Shown: piece after piece, positions 1-7,262 of the stretch
Layout of the letters: the number at the start of each line of letters is the position of its first letter
Numbering within the stretch: position 1 is the first letter of the stretch
Source of the DNA: an uncultured Fusobacterium sp.
GTDB taxonomy: Bacteria; Fusobacteriota; Fusobacteriia; Fusobacteriales; Fusobacteriaceae
Direction of reading: 5' to 3'
Assembly: GCA_900545035.1 (NCBI GenBank)
Contig: UQXM01000052.1
Coordinates: 1-11,409 of the forward strand
DNA: 11,409 bases
Translations under genes and position numbers: made by a program
Notes under the pieces: model-generated
Seen by the model: the letters and a program-made list of their open reading frames with translations, nothing else
Told to the model about the DNA's origin: nothing
The model's database searches: none

Positions 1-14
1 CACGGACAAGATTT

Positions 15-43
15 ATAATACCACAAGAACCGAAATTCGTCAA
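15..43 (-). promoter_or_regulatory. Strong sigma-70-type promoter reading out of the left edge
   Basis: On the minus strand a -35 box TTGACG (38-43) is followed by a 17-base spacer and a -10 box TATTAT (15-20), preceded by TG one base upstream (an extended -10). The 30 bases upstream of the -35 (about 44-75) are almost pure A/T, like an UP element. It lies beyond the sepF terminator, so it belongs to a gene or RNA outside the window. Boxes and spacing are seen directly; the high strength is inference. Confidence 0.6.
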
Positions 44-156
44 CTACTTTTTTTAAAAAAATAAAAAATATTTTCACAAAAACGAAACGAAGCTTTACAA
101 ATCAATGAGGAATTATAAAAAATAAATTTTAAAATATATAAAATAAAATTCTCTAA

Positions 157-204
157 GAAAAATACCCAGCCTTAAAATTATTTTCATAATCTCTTGGCTG
201 GGTA
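157..204 (-). terminator. Rho-independent terminator after sepF
   Basis: A 9-bp perfect inverted repeat, TACCCAGCC (163-171) and GGCTGGGTA (196-204), encloses a 24-base loop. In the leftward direction the stem begins about 7 bases after the sepF stop and is followed by a run of U (157-161). The loop is longer than usual, but stem, U-run and position agree. The next 110 bases to the left are A/T-rich and hold no gene that I can see. Confidence 0.8.
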
Positions 205-210
205 ATATTT

Positions 211-516
211 CTATTTATAAATCGGAATTATCTCTTCCTCTTCATCATATCTTTGACTTACTTTTGACTTATCTACATAATCCATATAATATTCTTTTGT
301 TTTAGGAATAGTGCAGAACACTTTCTCTCCAGGATTAATTATTTTTCCTTCCTGAATAAAAATAGCTCCGCTTAAAAAATCTAATATTCTCTGCTGTAAA
401 TCCGGTTCAAGCCCAAAAAGATTTACATGGACAATTTTATCTTTTTTTATATATTCTATACACTTCATACAATCTTCAAATCTCGTAGGTTTAAAAAATA
501 CTATATCATAATCCAT
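211..516 (-). CDS. sepF: SepF-like cell division protein
   Basis: A protein of 101 residues matching the SepF core (DUF552). In the family, SepF binds FtsZ filaments and helps anchor and shape the division ring. Visible hallmarks are the opening FFKPTRFED (7-15), the VNL strand motif (31-33), the helix ending DFLSGA (46-51) whose glycine lies at the dimer interface in known SepF, and VFCTIP (66-71). The acidic tail (EEEE, 92-95) is not part of the core. Classical SepF proteins are about 150 residues and begin with an amphipathic membrane-binding helix and a linker; this protein starts directly at the core, so another membrane tether would be needed. AAGGAGG precedes the ATG. It follows hprK by 82 bases and ends at its own terminator. 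Confidence 0.85.
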   Translation of the reverse strand: MDYDIVFFKPTRFEDCMKCIEYIKKDKIVHVNLFGLEPDLQQRILDFLSGAIFIQEGKIINPGEKVFCTIPKTKEYYMDYVDKSKVSQRYDEEEEIIPIYK

Positions 517-598
517 AAAAACTCCTCCTTGAATTTATTTATTAAAATTTTAATATTATTTCTCTTTTTTTTCAAGCTTTTCAAAAAATTTATATTTT
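517..598 (-). other. AT-rich hprK-sepF intergenic stretch
   Basis: This 82-base gap holds a perfect 14-bp palindrome ATTAAAATTTTAAT (541-554) and TTGAAA-like boxes that could form a weak leftward promoter for sepF, but no convincing -10/-35 pair. No stem with a U-run is seen after hprK, so sepF may be read from the hprK transcript. The palindrome may be chance in such AT-rich sequence. Confidence 0.35.
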
Positions 599-2542
599 TT
601 ATATTTCATCTGAAAACAGCTCTCTCTTTTCCTGCTCTGTAAGTTTCTGCATTCTGTCAGCATAAATAAGTTCTGATTTGTGTCCCAGTCTTTGTGCCAT
701 AAGATTCATCACAACTATCTCAACCATAGCTGCCGCATTTCTTCCTGAAGACATATAAAGTTCAGATTTGTATATCTCTTTATCCAAAATAACTGTCTTG
801 CTGCTCATATAATTTACAGAAGTCAAATAATTATCATTATCTTGTTCCTTTATCTCTATTATTGCATCAAGTCTTTTTCTTATTCTTACAGCTCCAAGTC
901 CATAAAGAGTTTTTATATCTATGATACCCAATCCTCTGATTTCCATGAAATAAGGAAGTTTTGCGGCTGTTCCAACAAGATCTCCGTTTGGACGCTTTTT
1001 AATTTTTACCATATCATCTGCCACAAGTCTATGCCCTCTGTGAATTAACTCAAGAGCAGTTTCACTTTTTCCTATTCCGCTCTTTCCTATAAGAAGTACA
1101 CCAAAGCCATACATTTCAAGAAAAACCCCATGAAGCGATACTGACGGAGCAAAATGCTGTTCAAGATATGTGTTCAGTTTTGCAATTATTGAAGACGGAA
1201 CATTTTCCTCTGATTTCAGCAGAACTTTTCCGTTTGCTTTCGCCAGCTCAATAATATAATCAGGTACATCAATTTTTCCGCACACAACTATTGCAGGAAA
1301 TTTATAACTGAAATATTTTTTAAGATTTGTCATTCTTTTTTCTTCTTCAAGACTGTTCAAATATTTAAGCTCTACAATAGTAAATATCTGAAGTCCTTTA
1401 TTTTCGTAAGCTTCTTCGTCAAGATCGAAATATCCGGAAAGAGCCAGTGCAGGTCTGTGAATACTTGTATCTTCAATAAACCTGTCCTCTGAAATTTCTT
1501 CTCCCAACATTATTTCCAATCTGTTTTCTATTGCAAATGTTTTTACTGAAAGACTGTCTTCACCTACCATTTCTCCTCGTTCCCTTCTTTCTTTATTTTT
1601 CATTATAAGTTTTTTTGACTGCTCCATAAAATACTTTGCCGAATCAACTCCCATAGCTTTCAATCTGTAATTAATAGCAGCAGTCTCTATAATAACCGCA
1701 AGATTTCTTCCTTTTCTGGCAGGAAGTGTAATTTTAGGAATTTGATACCCAAGAATATCCTCTCTTATTTCATCAAGTCCCAGTCTGTCATAGAATTTTT
1801 TGTCCTGCCATACTTCCAAATCTATTATCATATTTATTTTCTTTGCAGGTCTTGTTGCTTTTATACCAAAATAATTGCTGACATTTATATCATGTCCGCC
1901 TTTCATTACAAGATAATAATCTCTTTCCGGGATTATTTCTGCCTTACTGTTCATTCCGGAAAGTCCGCTTTCTGTTTCTCTTATTCCAAGTCTGTTGTCG
2001 GTAATATATTTATGCCCTCTTTCTAAAAGTTCAACAGCAGCTCCAAGTTTTAAGTCTTCCTCTCCTCTTAAAAGTATTCCTATTCCATATACTTCCAAAA
2101 GAATTTCATTATTTATCATTCCCTCTCTTCCAAGAGCATTTCTCAGATAAAAATTCAATTCTTTTATAAATTTTGTGGCTCTCATATTACATCTCAGCAC
2201 AACTTTTTTCTTTTCTTTTGCTACCTCTATAAGAAGTTTGTGATCTGCCACTTTTGAACTTAAAACAAGAGCCGGAAAAGGATATGAAAAATATTCTTCA
2301 AGAATTTTTCTTTTCTGCTTCTGGCAGATTCTTGCCAAATAGTTGCTTTCTTTTGCTCCAAGAACATGAATAGCGCTTCTAAGCTCTGTTACATCTTTTG
2401 AAAAAAATCCTGTCAGTTCATACCCTGCTCTGTATATATCATTTTTATGGATAAGCTGTTCTAAATCTCCGCCGGCAAGTATATCCAGATTAAAATGTTC
2501 TATTATTTTTCTGAGAGTTATGGTTTTTTCATCAAATTCCAT
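599..2542 (-). CDS. hprK: Tandem-duplicated HPr kinase/phosphorylase (degenerate + active unit)
   Basis: A protein of 647 residues, about twice the usual 310 of HPr(Ser) kinase/phosphorylase, the cytosolic enzyme that phosphorylates and dephosphorylates Ser46 of HPr and so controls sugar uptake and catabolite repression. Both halves carry an N-terminal domain (about 1-135 and 330-465) and a kinase domain (about 140-300 and 466-640). The second half is canonical: HG (471-472), Walker A GKSGIGKS (486-493), VADD (507-510), the family signature around EIRGLGIIDI (534-543) and SSGRNAA (598-604). In the first half the P-loop reads GEEDLKLG (160-167), HG is NE, ADD is TDN and the EIRGLG signature is gone, though KGRN (277-280) remains. 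The first unit is therefore probably a catalytically dead regulatory or structural partner. AGGGAGG overlaps the upstream stop codon and precedes the ATG. Confidence 0.93.
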   Translation of the reverse strand: MEFDEKTITLRKIIEHFNLDILAGGDLEQLIHKNDIYRAGYELTGFFSKDVTELRSAIHVLGAKESNYLARICQKQKRKILEEYFSYPFPALVLSSKVADHKLLIEVAKEKKKVVLRCNMRATKFIKELNFYLRNALGREGMINNEILLEVYGIGILLRGEEDLKLGAAVELLERGHKYITDNRLGIRETESGLSGMNSKAEIIPERDYYLVMKGGHDINVSNYFGIKATRPAKKINMIIDLEVWQDKKFYDRLGLDEIREDILGYQIPKITLPARKGRNLAVIIETAAINYRLKAMGVDSAKYFMEQSKKLIMKNKERRERGEMVGEDSLSVKTFAIENRLEIMLGEEISEDRFIEDTSIHRPALALSGYFDLDEEAYENKGLQIFTIVELKYLNSLEEEKRMTNLKKYFSYKFPAIVVCGKIDVPDYIIELAKANGKVLLKSEENVPSSIIAKLNTYLEQHFAPSVSLHGVFLEMYGFGVLLIGKSGIGKSETALELIHRGHRLVADDMVKIKKRPNGDLVGTAAKLPYFMEIRGLGIIDIKTLYGLGAVRIRKRLDAIIEIKEQDNDNYLTSVNYMSSKTVILDKEIYKSELYMSSGRNAAAMVEIVVMNLMAQRLGHKSELIYADRMQKLTEQEKRELFSDEI

Positions 2543-2554
2543 TTACAGTCCTCC

Positions 2555-2749
2555 CTAATTTTTTGGTTTGTAAAAATCTGCTTTTCTGGGTTTGTAATTT
2601 TCATTCAGTTTTTTATCAAATTCAATTTTTCTTTCTGTCTTTTCTTTTTTAATTTCCGACAGCTCTTCTGCAAACTCATATTCTTTGTAAGCAAGAGAGC
2701 CCAATATTCCCAACACGACTGCAATATAAAAAATTTTTAATATTTTCAT
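2555..2749 (-). CDS. Small single-pass membrane protein, function unknown
   Basis: A 64-residue protein with one hydrophobic segment at the N-terminus (about residues 4-19, IFYIAVVLGILG within it) followed by a highly charged, probably helical tail (about 21-64, rich in Lys and Glu) ending in basic residues. The likely layout is a membrane anchor with either a cytoplasmic or an outside tail; topology cannot be decided by eye. Its ATG overlaps the folC TGA as ATGA, which points to translational coupling, and its stop overlaps the hprK ribosome site. That packing, not similarity, is the main evidence that it is real. I do not recognise the family. The size and layout recall short FtsL/DivIC-type bitopic proteins, but there is no motif to support that. 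Confidence 0.7.
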   Translation of the reverse strand: MKILKIFYIAVVLGILGSLAYKEYEFAEELSEIKKEKTERKIEFDKKLNENYKPRKADFYKPKN

Positions 2750-3984
2750 AACTGCTGTATTTCCTTTTTAAATTTTTCACAAGTATAAAAAGATCCACAT
2801 ACAATAATTATCTTTCTGCCTGATGTCTTTGCTGTTTCATAAGCTTTTTTCATATCATTTTCAACTGTAAAAATTTTACTTCTGTCTGTATATGTTAAAA
2901 GTTTATCTCCGGATATTCCTCTTGGATTTTCTTCAAGAGATGTAAGAATTATATCACTGCTCACACTTTCACATACTTTCAGCATATCTTCTATTTTTTT
3001 ATCTTTCAGAATGGATATTACCATTGTAATATCTTCAGGCTTATAATTATGTACCAGTATTTTTTTCAAATTATTTATTCCGTCAATATTGTGAGCTCCT
3101 TCCAAAATTGTTAAGGGATTTCTTGAAACTACCTCAAATCTGCACTGCCATTTAACTTCGGATACAGATTTTTTAATAACTTCCTCACTGATACCCAACA
3201 TTTTTAAAGCTTCATAGGCACATAAAAAATTTTTTACCTGATAATCTCCGAAAAGAGAAAGAGAATACTTTTCTTTTTCAATAAAAATTTCTGTTACAAA
3301 ATTTTTGAAATCAAGATTAAATTTTACATTTTTATATTTTTCAGCAGTATTCACTACGTCTTTCGTTTTGGTATACACAGCTTTTAAAAATTCCTCATTG
3401 TTGTCTCCAACAATAACTCTGCTTTTTTCTTTTATTATCCCTGCTTTTTCAAGCCCTATATCATATATATTTTTTCCCAGATACTCTGTGTGGTCAAGAG
3501 AAACATTGGTAATTATGCAGACATCTCCCTCTGCAACATTTGTAGCATCGTATCTTCCGCCCATTCCCACTTCAAGAACAGCATAATCTATTTTTTTTTC
3601 TGCAAAATACAAAAACATCATAGCAGTTGTTACTTCAAAAAATGTAGGAGTGATTTTTAAATCTTCCACAGATTTTTTTACTTTTTCATAGACAAGAGCA
3701 ATATCTCTGTCGCTTATATCTTCCCCGTTTACTCTTATTCTCTCATTGAATTTTAAAATATGAGGAGAAGTATATTTTCCTACACTGTATCCAGCTTTTA
3801 AAAGAGCTGTTTCTGTAATGGTAGAAGTTGACCCCTTTCCATTTGTTCCTGTTATATGAATAATCTTATATTTTTTTTCGGGATTTCCAAGATAGTTACA
3901 TATTTTTTGAATATTTTCAAGCCCTAATTTTATTCCGAACATAGAATATGAATACAGCTCCTCAAGCAGTCTGTCTATTTCCAT
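2746..3984 (-). CDS. folC: Folylpolyglutamate synthase / dihydrofolate synthase
   Basis: A 412-residue cytosolic Mur-ligase-family enzyme that adds glutamate to (dihydro)folates in an ATP-dependent reaction, retaining folates in the cell; many bacterial FolC proteins also make dihydrofolate from dihydropteroate. Seen motifs are HITGTNGKGS (43-52, P-loop), YTSPHILKFNERI (71-83, folate-binding loop), LEVGMGGRYDATN (137-149), SLDHTEYLG (162-170), EKAGIIK (179-185, where the carbamylated lysine of the family lies) and LEGAHN (294-299, C-terminal domain). Length is normal (about 420). AGGAGATG precedes the ATG. It lies 12 bases after mtnN and overlaps the next small gene by 4 bases. No separate dihydropteroate synthase gene is in view, so bifunctionality is not testable here. 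Confidence 0.95.
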   Translation of the reverse strand: MEIDRLLEELYSYSMFGIKLGLENIQKICNYLGNPEKKYKIIHITGTNGKGSTSTITETALLKAGYSVGKYTSPHILKFNERIRVNGEDISDRDIALVYEKVKKSVEDLKITPTFFEVTTAMMFLYFAEKKIDYAVLEVGMGGRYDATNVAEGDVCIITNVSLDHTEYLGKNIYDIGLEKAGIIKEKSRVIVGDNNEEFLKAVYTKTKDVVNTAEKYKNVKFNLDFKNFVTEIFIEKEKYSLSLFGDYQVKNFLCAYEALKMLGISEEVIKKSVSEVKWQCRFEVVSRNPLTILEGAHNIDGINNLKKILVHNYKPEDITMVISILKDKKIEDMLKVCESVSSDIILTSLEENPRGISGDKLLTYTDRSKIFTVENDMKKAYETAKTSGRKIIIVCGSFYTCEKFKKEIQQL

Positions 3985-3996
3985 TTAATTCATCTC

Positions 3997-4689
3997 CTAT
4001 TTCATATTTGAAAGCATTTCATCTACAAGAGTAACAGAGTTGTCTGCCGCTATTCTCATAAATGTTGCATAATCTGTATGAGCATTTGAGTTTGCCTTAT
4101 CAGACATAGTTCTTATTACAACAAACGGAATATCTAGCACCTGACACACATGTCCAACTGCTGCTCCCTCCATTTCTGTACAATCTCCATTAAATTCTTT
4201 TTTCAAAAACGCAATTTTTTCAGGAGAAGCTATAAATTGATCTCCGCTCAAAACTCTTCCTACAATAACTTTTCCTTTTAATTTTTTTCCGGCATTTACT
4301 GCAAGTTCAATAAGTTCTTCATCAGCCTTGAAAACTGAATTGTCCATTCTTGGAATTACTCCTAATTTGTCTCCAAATGCTGATGTGTCAAAATCGTGCT
4401 GAATAAGGTCTTTTGATATTACAACATCTCCAAGGTCTAAATCTTCATTTATTCCTCCTGCAACTCCTGTGAAAATTATTTCTTCCACATCAAAAGCTTC
4501 TATCATAAGAGTTGCTCCTATTGCAGCATTTACTTTTCCTATTCCTGTTTCCAATAAAACTATATCTTTGTCGTGCATGATACCTGTATAAAATACAAGA
4601 GTTCCTATTTTTTCCTCTTCAAGATTTTTCATCATCTTTTTAATTCCTTGAACTTCTTCAGACATTGCACCTATTATTCCTATTCTCAT
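3997..4689 (-). CDS. mtnN: 5'-methylthioadenosine / S-adenosylhomocysteine nucleosidase
   Basis: A 230-residue cytosolic enzyme that hydrolyses MTA and SAH to adenine and the thioribose or ribosyl-homocysteine; it recycles products of SAM-dependent reactions and yields the precursor for AI-2. Motifs are the start IGIIGAMSEE (3-12) with the catalytic Glu12, the FTGVAGGIN loop, MEGAAVGH with Glu174 in the ribose-binding position, and RTMSDKAN with catalytic Asp197. These residue numbers equal those of the E. coli enzyme. Length is the family norm. AGGAGG lies about 9 bases before the ATG. It is the first gene of the leftward cluster mtnN-folC-small protein-hprK. Confidence 0.96.
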   Translation of the reverse strand: MRIGIIGAMSEEVQGIKKMMKNLEEEKIGTLVFYTGIMHDKDIVLLETGIGKVNAAIGATLMIEAFDVEEIIFTGVAGGINEDLDLGDVVISKDLIQHDFDTSAFGDKLGVIPRMDNSVFKADEELIELAVNAGKKLKGKVIVGRVLSGDQFIASPEKIAFLKKEFNGDCTEMEGAAVGHVCQVLDIPFVVIRTMSDKANSNAHTDYATFMRIAADNSVTLVDEMLSNMK

Positions 4690-4723
4690 TATTTGTTTCC
4701 TCCTGATTTTTTTCTCTGACTAA

Positions 4724-4750
4724 AGTATACCATATTTTTTCTGATTTGAA
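4724..4750 (-). promoter_or_regulatory. Probable mtnN-operon promoter
   Basis: On the minus strand TATACT (4724-4729) is preceded by TGG, giving an extended -10 of the TGnTATACT type. The -35 is weak, with a TTCAAA-like box about 15 bases upstream. It lies 35 bases before the mtnN start and is the only good candidate in the divergent intergenic region. Confidence 0.6.
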
Positions 4751-4752
4751 TG

Positions 4753-4782
4753 TAGGCATTTTTTTAATTTTTGTGATATAAT
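4753..4782 (+). promoter_or_regulatory. Probable promoter of the lipid A acyltransferase gene
   Basis: TGATATAAT (4774-4782) is a consensus extended -10, with TATAAT at 4777-4782. The -35 position holds only a weak TAGGCA-like box (4753-4758, 18-base spacer), as is common for extended -10 promoters. The expected transcript would start near 4789, about 33 bases before the ATG. It is back-to-back with the mtnN promoter. Confidence 0.6.
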
Positions 4783-4821
4783 TTCTAAAGAAATCATTTT
4801 TATAAAATTTTGGGGGAGAAA

Positions 4822-5721
4822 ATGAAAAACTTAACATATAAAATACAATATGGGATTTTCAGATTTTTCAGAGCCGGACTTCTTCTTTTTCCGGAAAATA
4901 TCCGTTTCGCCATAGGAGAAAAAATTGCGGTTCTGGGATATTATCTTATCCGGTCAAGAAGAATAACCACTCTTGCAAATATCCGGTATGCTTTACCTGA
5001 CAGAACAAAAAAAGAAAGAAAAAAAATTGCCCTTGAAGCCTACAAAACTATGGGAAGAGCTTTTTTGGGAACAATATGGCTTGAACAATATACTAAAAGA
5101 GATTCCAACTTTCATACCCATAATATTGAGATTGTGGAAAAAGCTTGTGCCAAAGGACCTGCTGTTTTTGCCACAATGCACTTTGGAAATATGGAAGCAA
5201 TGCTTAAATTTTCCGAAAAATATCCTTTTGTTACAGTGGCAAAAAAACAGAGAAATCCTTATCTGAATAAATTTATCAGTGAAAACAGAAAACATCTGAA
5301 TATAATTCTTTTGGAAAAAAGTAAAAAAACAAGCAGAGAACTTTTTGAATATGCAGAGCAAGGAAAAAACATCGCTCTTTTTTCAGACCACAGAGATAAA
5401 GGAACAAGAGTGGATTTTTTTGGAATGAATACACTTGCACCAACAGGAGCCGCAACCATCGCTTTAAGATACAACAGACCTCTTATTCTGGGATACTGCC
5501 TTTTCAACAAAGATAACACAGTAGAAGCTTACTTTAAAGAAATTCCTGTAACAAACAATGCTGATAAAAGTTTTAAAGAAAATGTCCACGAAACAACGCA
5601 AAAACTTATAAATGTAATGGAAGATGTTATTATGAAGCATCCTGAACAATGGATGTGGATGCACGACAGATGGCGTCTTTACAAAGTTGTAAAAACTCAT
5701 GGACAAAGCAAACCTGAATAA
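4822..5721 (+). CDS. Lysophospholipid/lipid A acyltransferase (LpxL/HtrB family)
   Basis: A 299-residue inner-membrane-associated enzyme of the LpxL/LpxM/HtrB family, which moves an acyl chain from acyl-ACP to the (Kdo)2-lipid A precursor. The catalytic HX4E motif is HFGNME (120-125); further family blocks are FSDHRDKG (187-194), VDFFG (197-201), APTGAA (206-211) and HPEQWMWMHDRWR (273-285). A hydrophobic N-terminal segment is visible near residues 15-25. The ATG at 4822 is chosen because GGGGGAG (4812-4818) is its ribosome site; an in-frame TTG at 4810 would lie across that site. It stands alone, with its own promoter and terminator. It implies an LPS-bearing outer membrane. Which acyl position it serves (LpxL or LpxM type) cannot be told from this sequence, so no symbol is given. 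Confidence 0.9.
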   Translation: MKNLTYKIQYGIFRFFRAGLLLFPENIRFAIGEKIAVLGYYLIRSRRITTLANIRYALPDRTKKERKKIALEAYKTMGRAFLGTIWLEQYTKRDSNFHTHNIEIVEKACAKGPAVFATMHFGNMEAMLKFSEKYPFVTVAKKQRNPYLNKFISENRKHLNIILLEKSKKTSRELFEYAEQGKNIALFSDHRDKGTRVDFFGMNTLAPTGAATIALRYNRPLILGYCLFNKDNTVEAYFKEIPVTNNADKSFKENVHETTQKLINVMEDVIMKHPEQWMWMHDRWRLYKVVKTHGQSKPE

Positions 5722-5722
5722 C

Positions 5723-5752
5723 AAAAATAAGGAGCGTATGCTCCTTATTTTT
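5723..5752. terminator. Bidirectional rho-independent terminator
   Basis: A perfect 13-bp stem, AAAAATAAGGAGC (5723-5735) with GCTCCTTATTTTT (5740-5752), encloses the loop GTAT. A/T ends on both sides give a U-run in either direction. It starts one base after the acyltransferase stop and also lies about 50 bases past the convergent antiporter gene, so it can serve both. The bases 5753-5800 show nothing else. Confidence 0.92.
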
Positions 5753-5800
5753 CAATGTGATATATACAAAACCTAACCAAGTTATTGTAATTTCTGATTT

Positions 5801-7162
5801 TTAATTTAAATCTATTTTTTCTGTTTTTTCTTTATCCCAGTCCCACGGTGTTTTATTGATATAATGATCCGCAAAAGGAATAAAGAAAGATACCAATGTT
5901 AATACAAACAGTAATCCCTGATACCAAAGCAGAGGGAATACCTGTGTAAAATTCACTGCCCCTTGTGTAAATCCAAGCATAATAAGCATTTGTGCTCCAT
6001 AAGGTATTGCACCTTGGAAAATACAAGAAAAAGTATCAAGAACTGTTGCTGTTTTTCTCGGATCAACCTTATATTCGTTGCTTATTTTTTTAGCAATAGG
6101 ACCTGCTATTATAATTGCAACAGTATTATTTGCTACTGCCGCATCTATAAGACCCACAAGAATCCCCGTTCCTATCAAAGCACTTTTCTTTCCGACTATG
6201 ATTTTTTGTACCTTTTCAATAAGCCACTCTATACCTCCGGCTTCCCTTACCAAAACAGCCAATCCTCCTGTCAGCAAAGACAGCAGAAATATTTCATTCA
6301 TTCCTGTAAATCCTGCATATATTTCCTGTGCGTATTTCAGCAATGTAAACTGCCCGTAATAAAACCCTATTCCTCCGGAAACTATTATTCCCAAAGTAAG
6401 AACAGCGAAAACATTTACTCCTGCAACAGCCAATCCAAGCACCAATATATAAGGAATTACTTTTATAAAATTATAACTGTATACTTCCGCTTCAGGTATA
6501 AATTCAGGTCTTCCGAAAACTAATAAAAGTATTACAGTAATAACAGCTGCAGGAAGAGCTATAGTCATATTTACTCTGAATTTATCTCTCATTTCAACGC
6601 CCTGTGTTCTTGTTGCTGCTATTGTCGTGTCAGAAATAACCGATAAATTATCTCCAAACATCGCTCCCCCCATAAGAGCTGCAAGAACAATCGGCATATA
6701 CACTCCGCTCTTTTCAGCAAGTCCTATAGCTATCGGTCCAAGTGCTACGATAGCTCCCACTGAAGTTCCTGTTGCTGTTGATATAAATGCTGCTATAACA
6801 AACACACCTGCCGCTATAAACTGACTGGGAATATAAGTAAGCCCAAAATTAACTGTGGCATCTACTCCGCCCATCGCTTTTGAAACTCCTGCAAAAGCTC
6901 CTGCAAGCAAGTAGATTATACACATAATAATGATATTTTCTTCTCCACACCCTTTTAAAAACGAATCAAACTTATGAGTTATGCTCCCTTTGAAAAGGAT
7001 AAACGCTGAAATAATACCTATAAACACTGCAACCGGTGCCGGAAGCTGATAGAACGCCATATCAACTCCTTTTGATTGGAGAAGCAGTCCGCTTCCCAGA
7101 TAAACCAAGATGAAAATAATAAACGGTACCAATCCTACAAAGCTGCTTTTTTTGCTTTCCAT
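5801..7162 (-). CDS. NhaC-family Na+/H+ antiporter-like membrane protein
   Basis: A 453-residue integral membrane protein with roughly 10-12 hydrophobic segments across the whole length. The family blocks of the NhaC/ion-transporter superfamily are visible: ISTATGTSVGAI (127-138), GGAMFGDNLSVISDTTIAAT (165-184, with the polar Asp/Asn/Ser cluster that probably binds the ion), AAVANNTVAIII (341-352) and CIFQGAIPYGAQM (380-392). Relatives exchange Na+ for H+, but some members move amino or organic acids, so the substrate is not certain. AAAGGAGGG lies 6 bases before the ATG. It follows porB by 100 bases. That gap shows no clear terminator and no convincing promoter, so it may be read with the POR operon. 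Confidence 0.85.
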   Translation of the reverse strand: MESKKSSFVGLVPFIIFILVYLGSGLLLQSKGVDMAFYQLPAPVAVFIGIISAFILFKGSITHKFDSFLKGCGEENIIIMCIIYLLAGAFAGVSKAMGGVDATVNFGLTYIPSQFIAAGVFVIAAFISTATGTSVGAIVALGPIAIGLAEKSGVYMPIVLAALMGGAMFGDNLSVISDTTIAATRTQGVEMRDKFRVNMTIALPAAVITVILLLVFGRPEFIPEAEVYSYNFIKVIPYILVLGLAVAGVNVFAVLTLGIIVSGGIGFYYGQFTLLKYAQEIYAGFTGMNEIFLLSLLTGGLAVLVREAGGIEWLIEKVQKIIVGKKSALIGTGILVGLIDAAVANNTVAIIIAGPIAKKISNEYKVDPRKTATVLDTFSCIFQGAIPYGAQMLIMLGFTQGAVNFTQVFPLLWYQGLLFVLTLVSFFIPFADHYINKTPWDWDKEKTEKIDLN

Positions 7163-7262
7163 ATATTCCCTCCTTTAACAGCGTTTCTCCTACAAATGTG
7201 AATGCTATAAATTTTTACTTATTAAACGAGTTCGTAACCTGCTTTTATAAAATTTTTAAAAA

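Noticed and set aside
4810..4821. TTG start giving a 303-residue acyltransferase
   Set aside because: It lies across the GGGGGAG ribosome site of the ATG at 4822, so the shorter form is more likely.
5963..6523. 186-codon rightward open frame
   Set aside because: It is antisense to the conserved antiporter gene, Cys/Tyr/Asn-rich and without a recognisable domain; a shadow frame.
7163..7262. Promoter or riboswitch between porB and the antiporter gene
   Set aside because: Only weak AT-rich boxes and a tiny ACGA/TCGT inverted repeat; no pair at normal spacing and no structured leader that I recognise.
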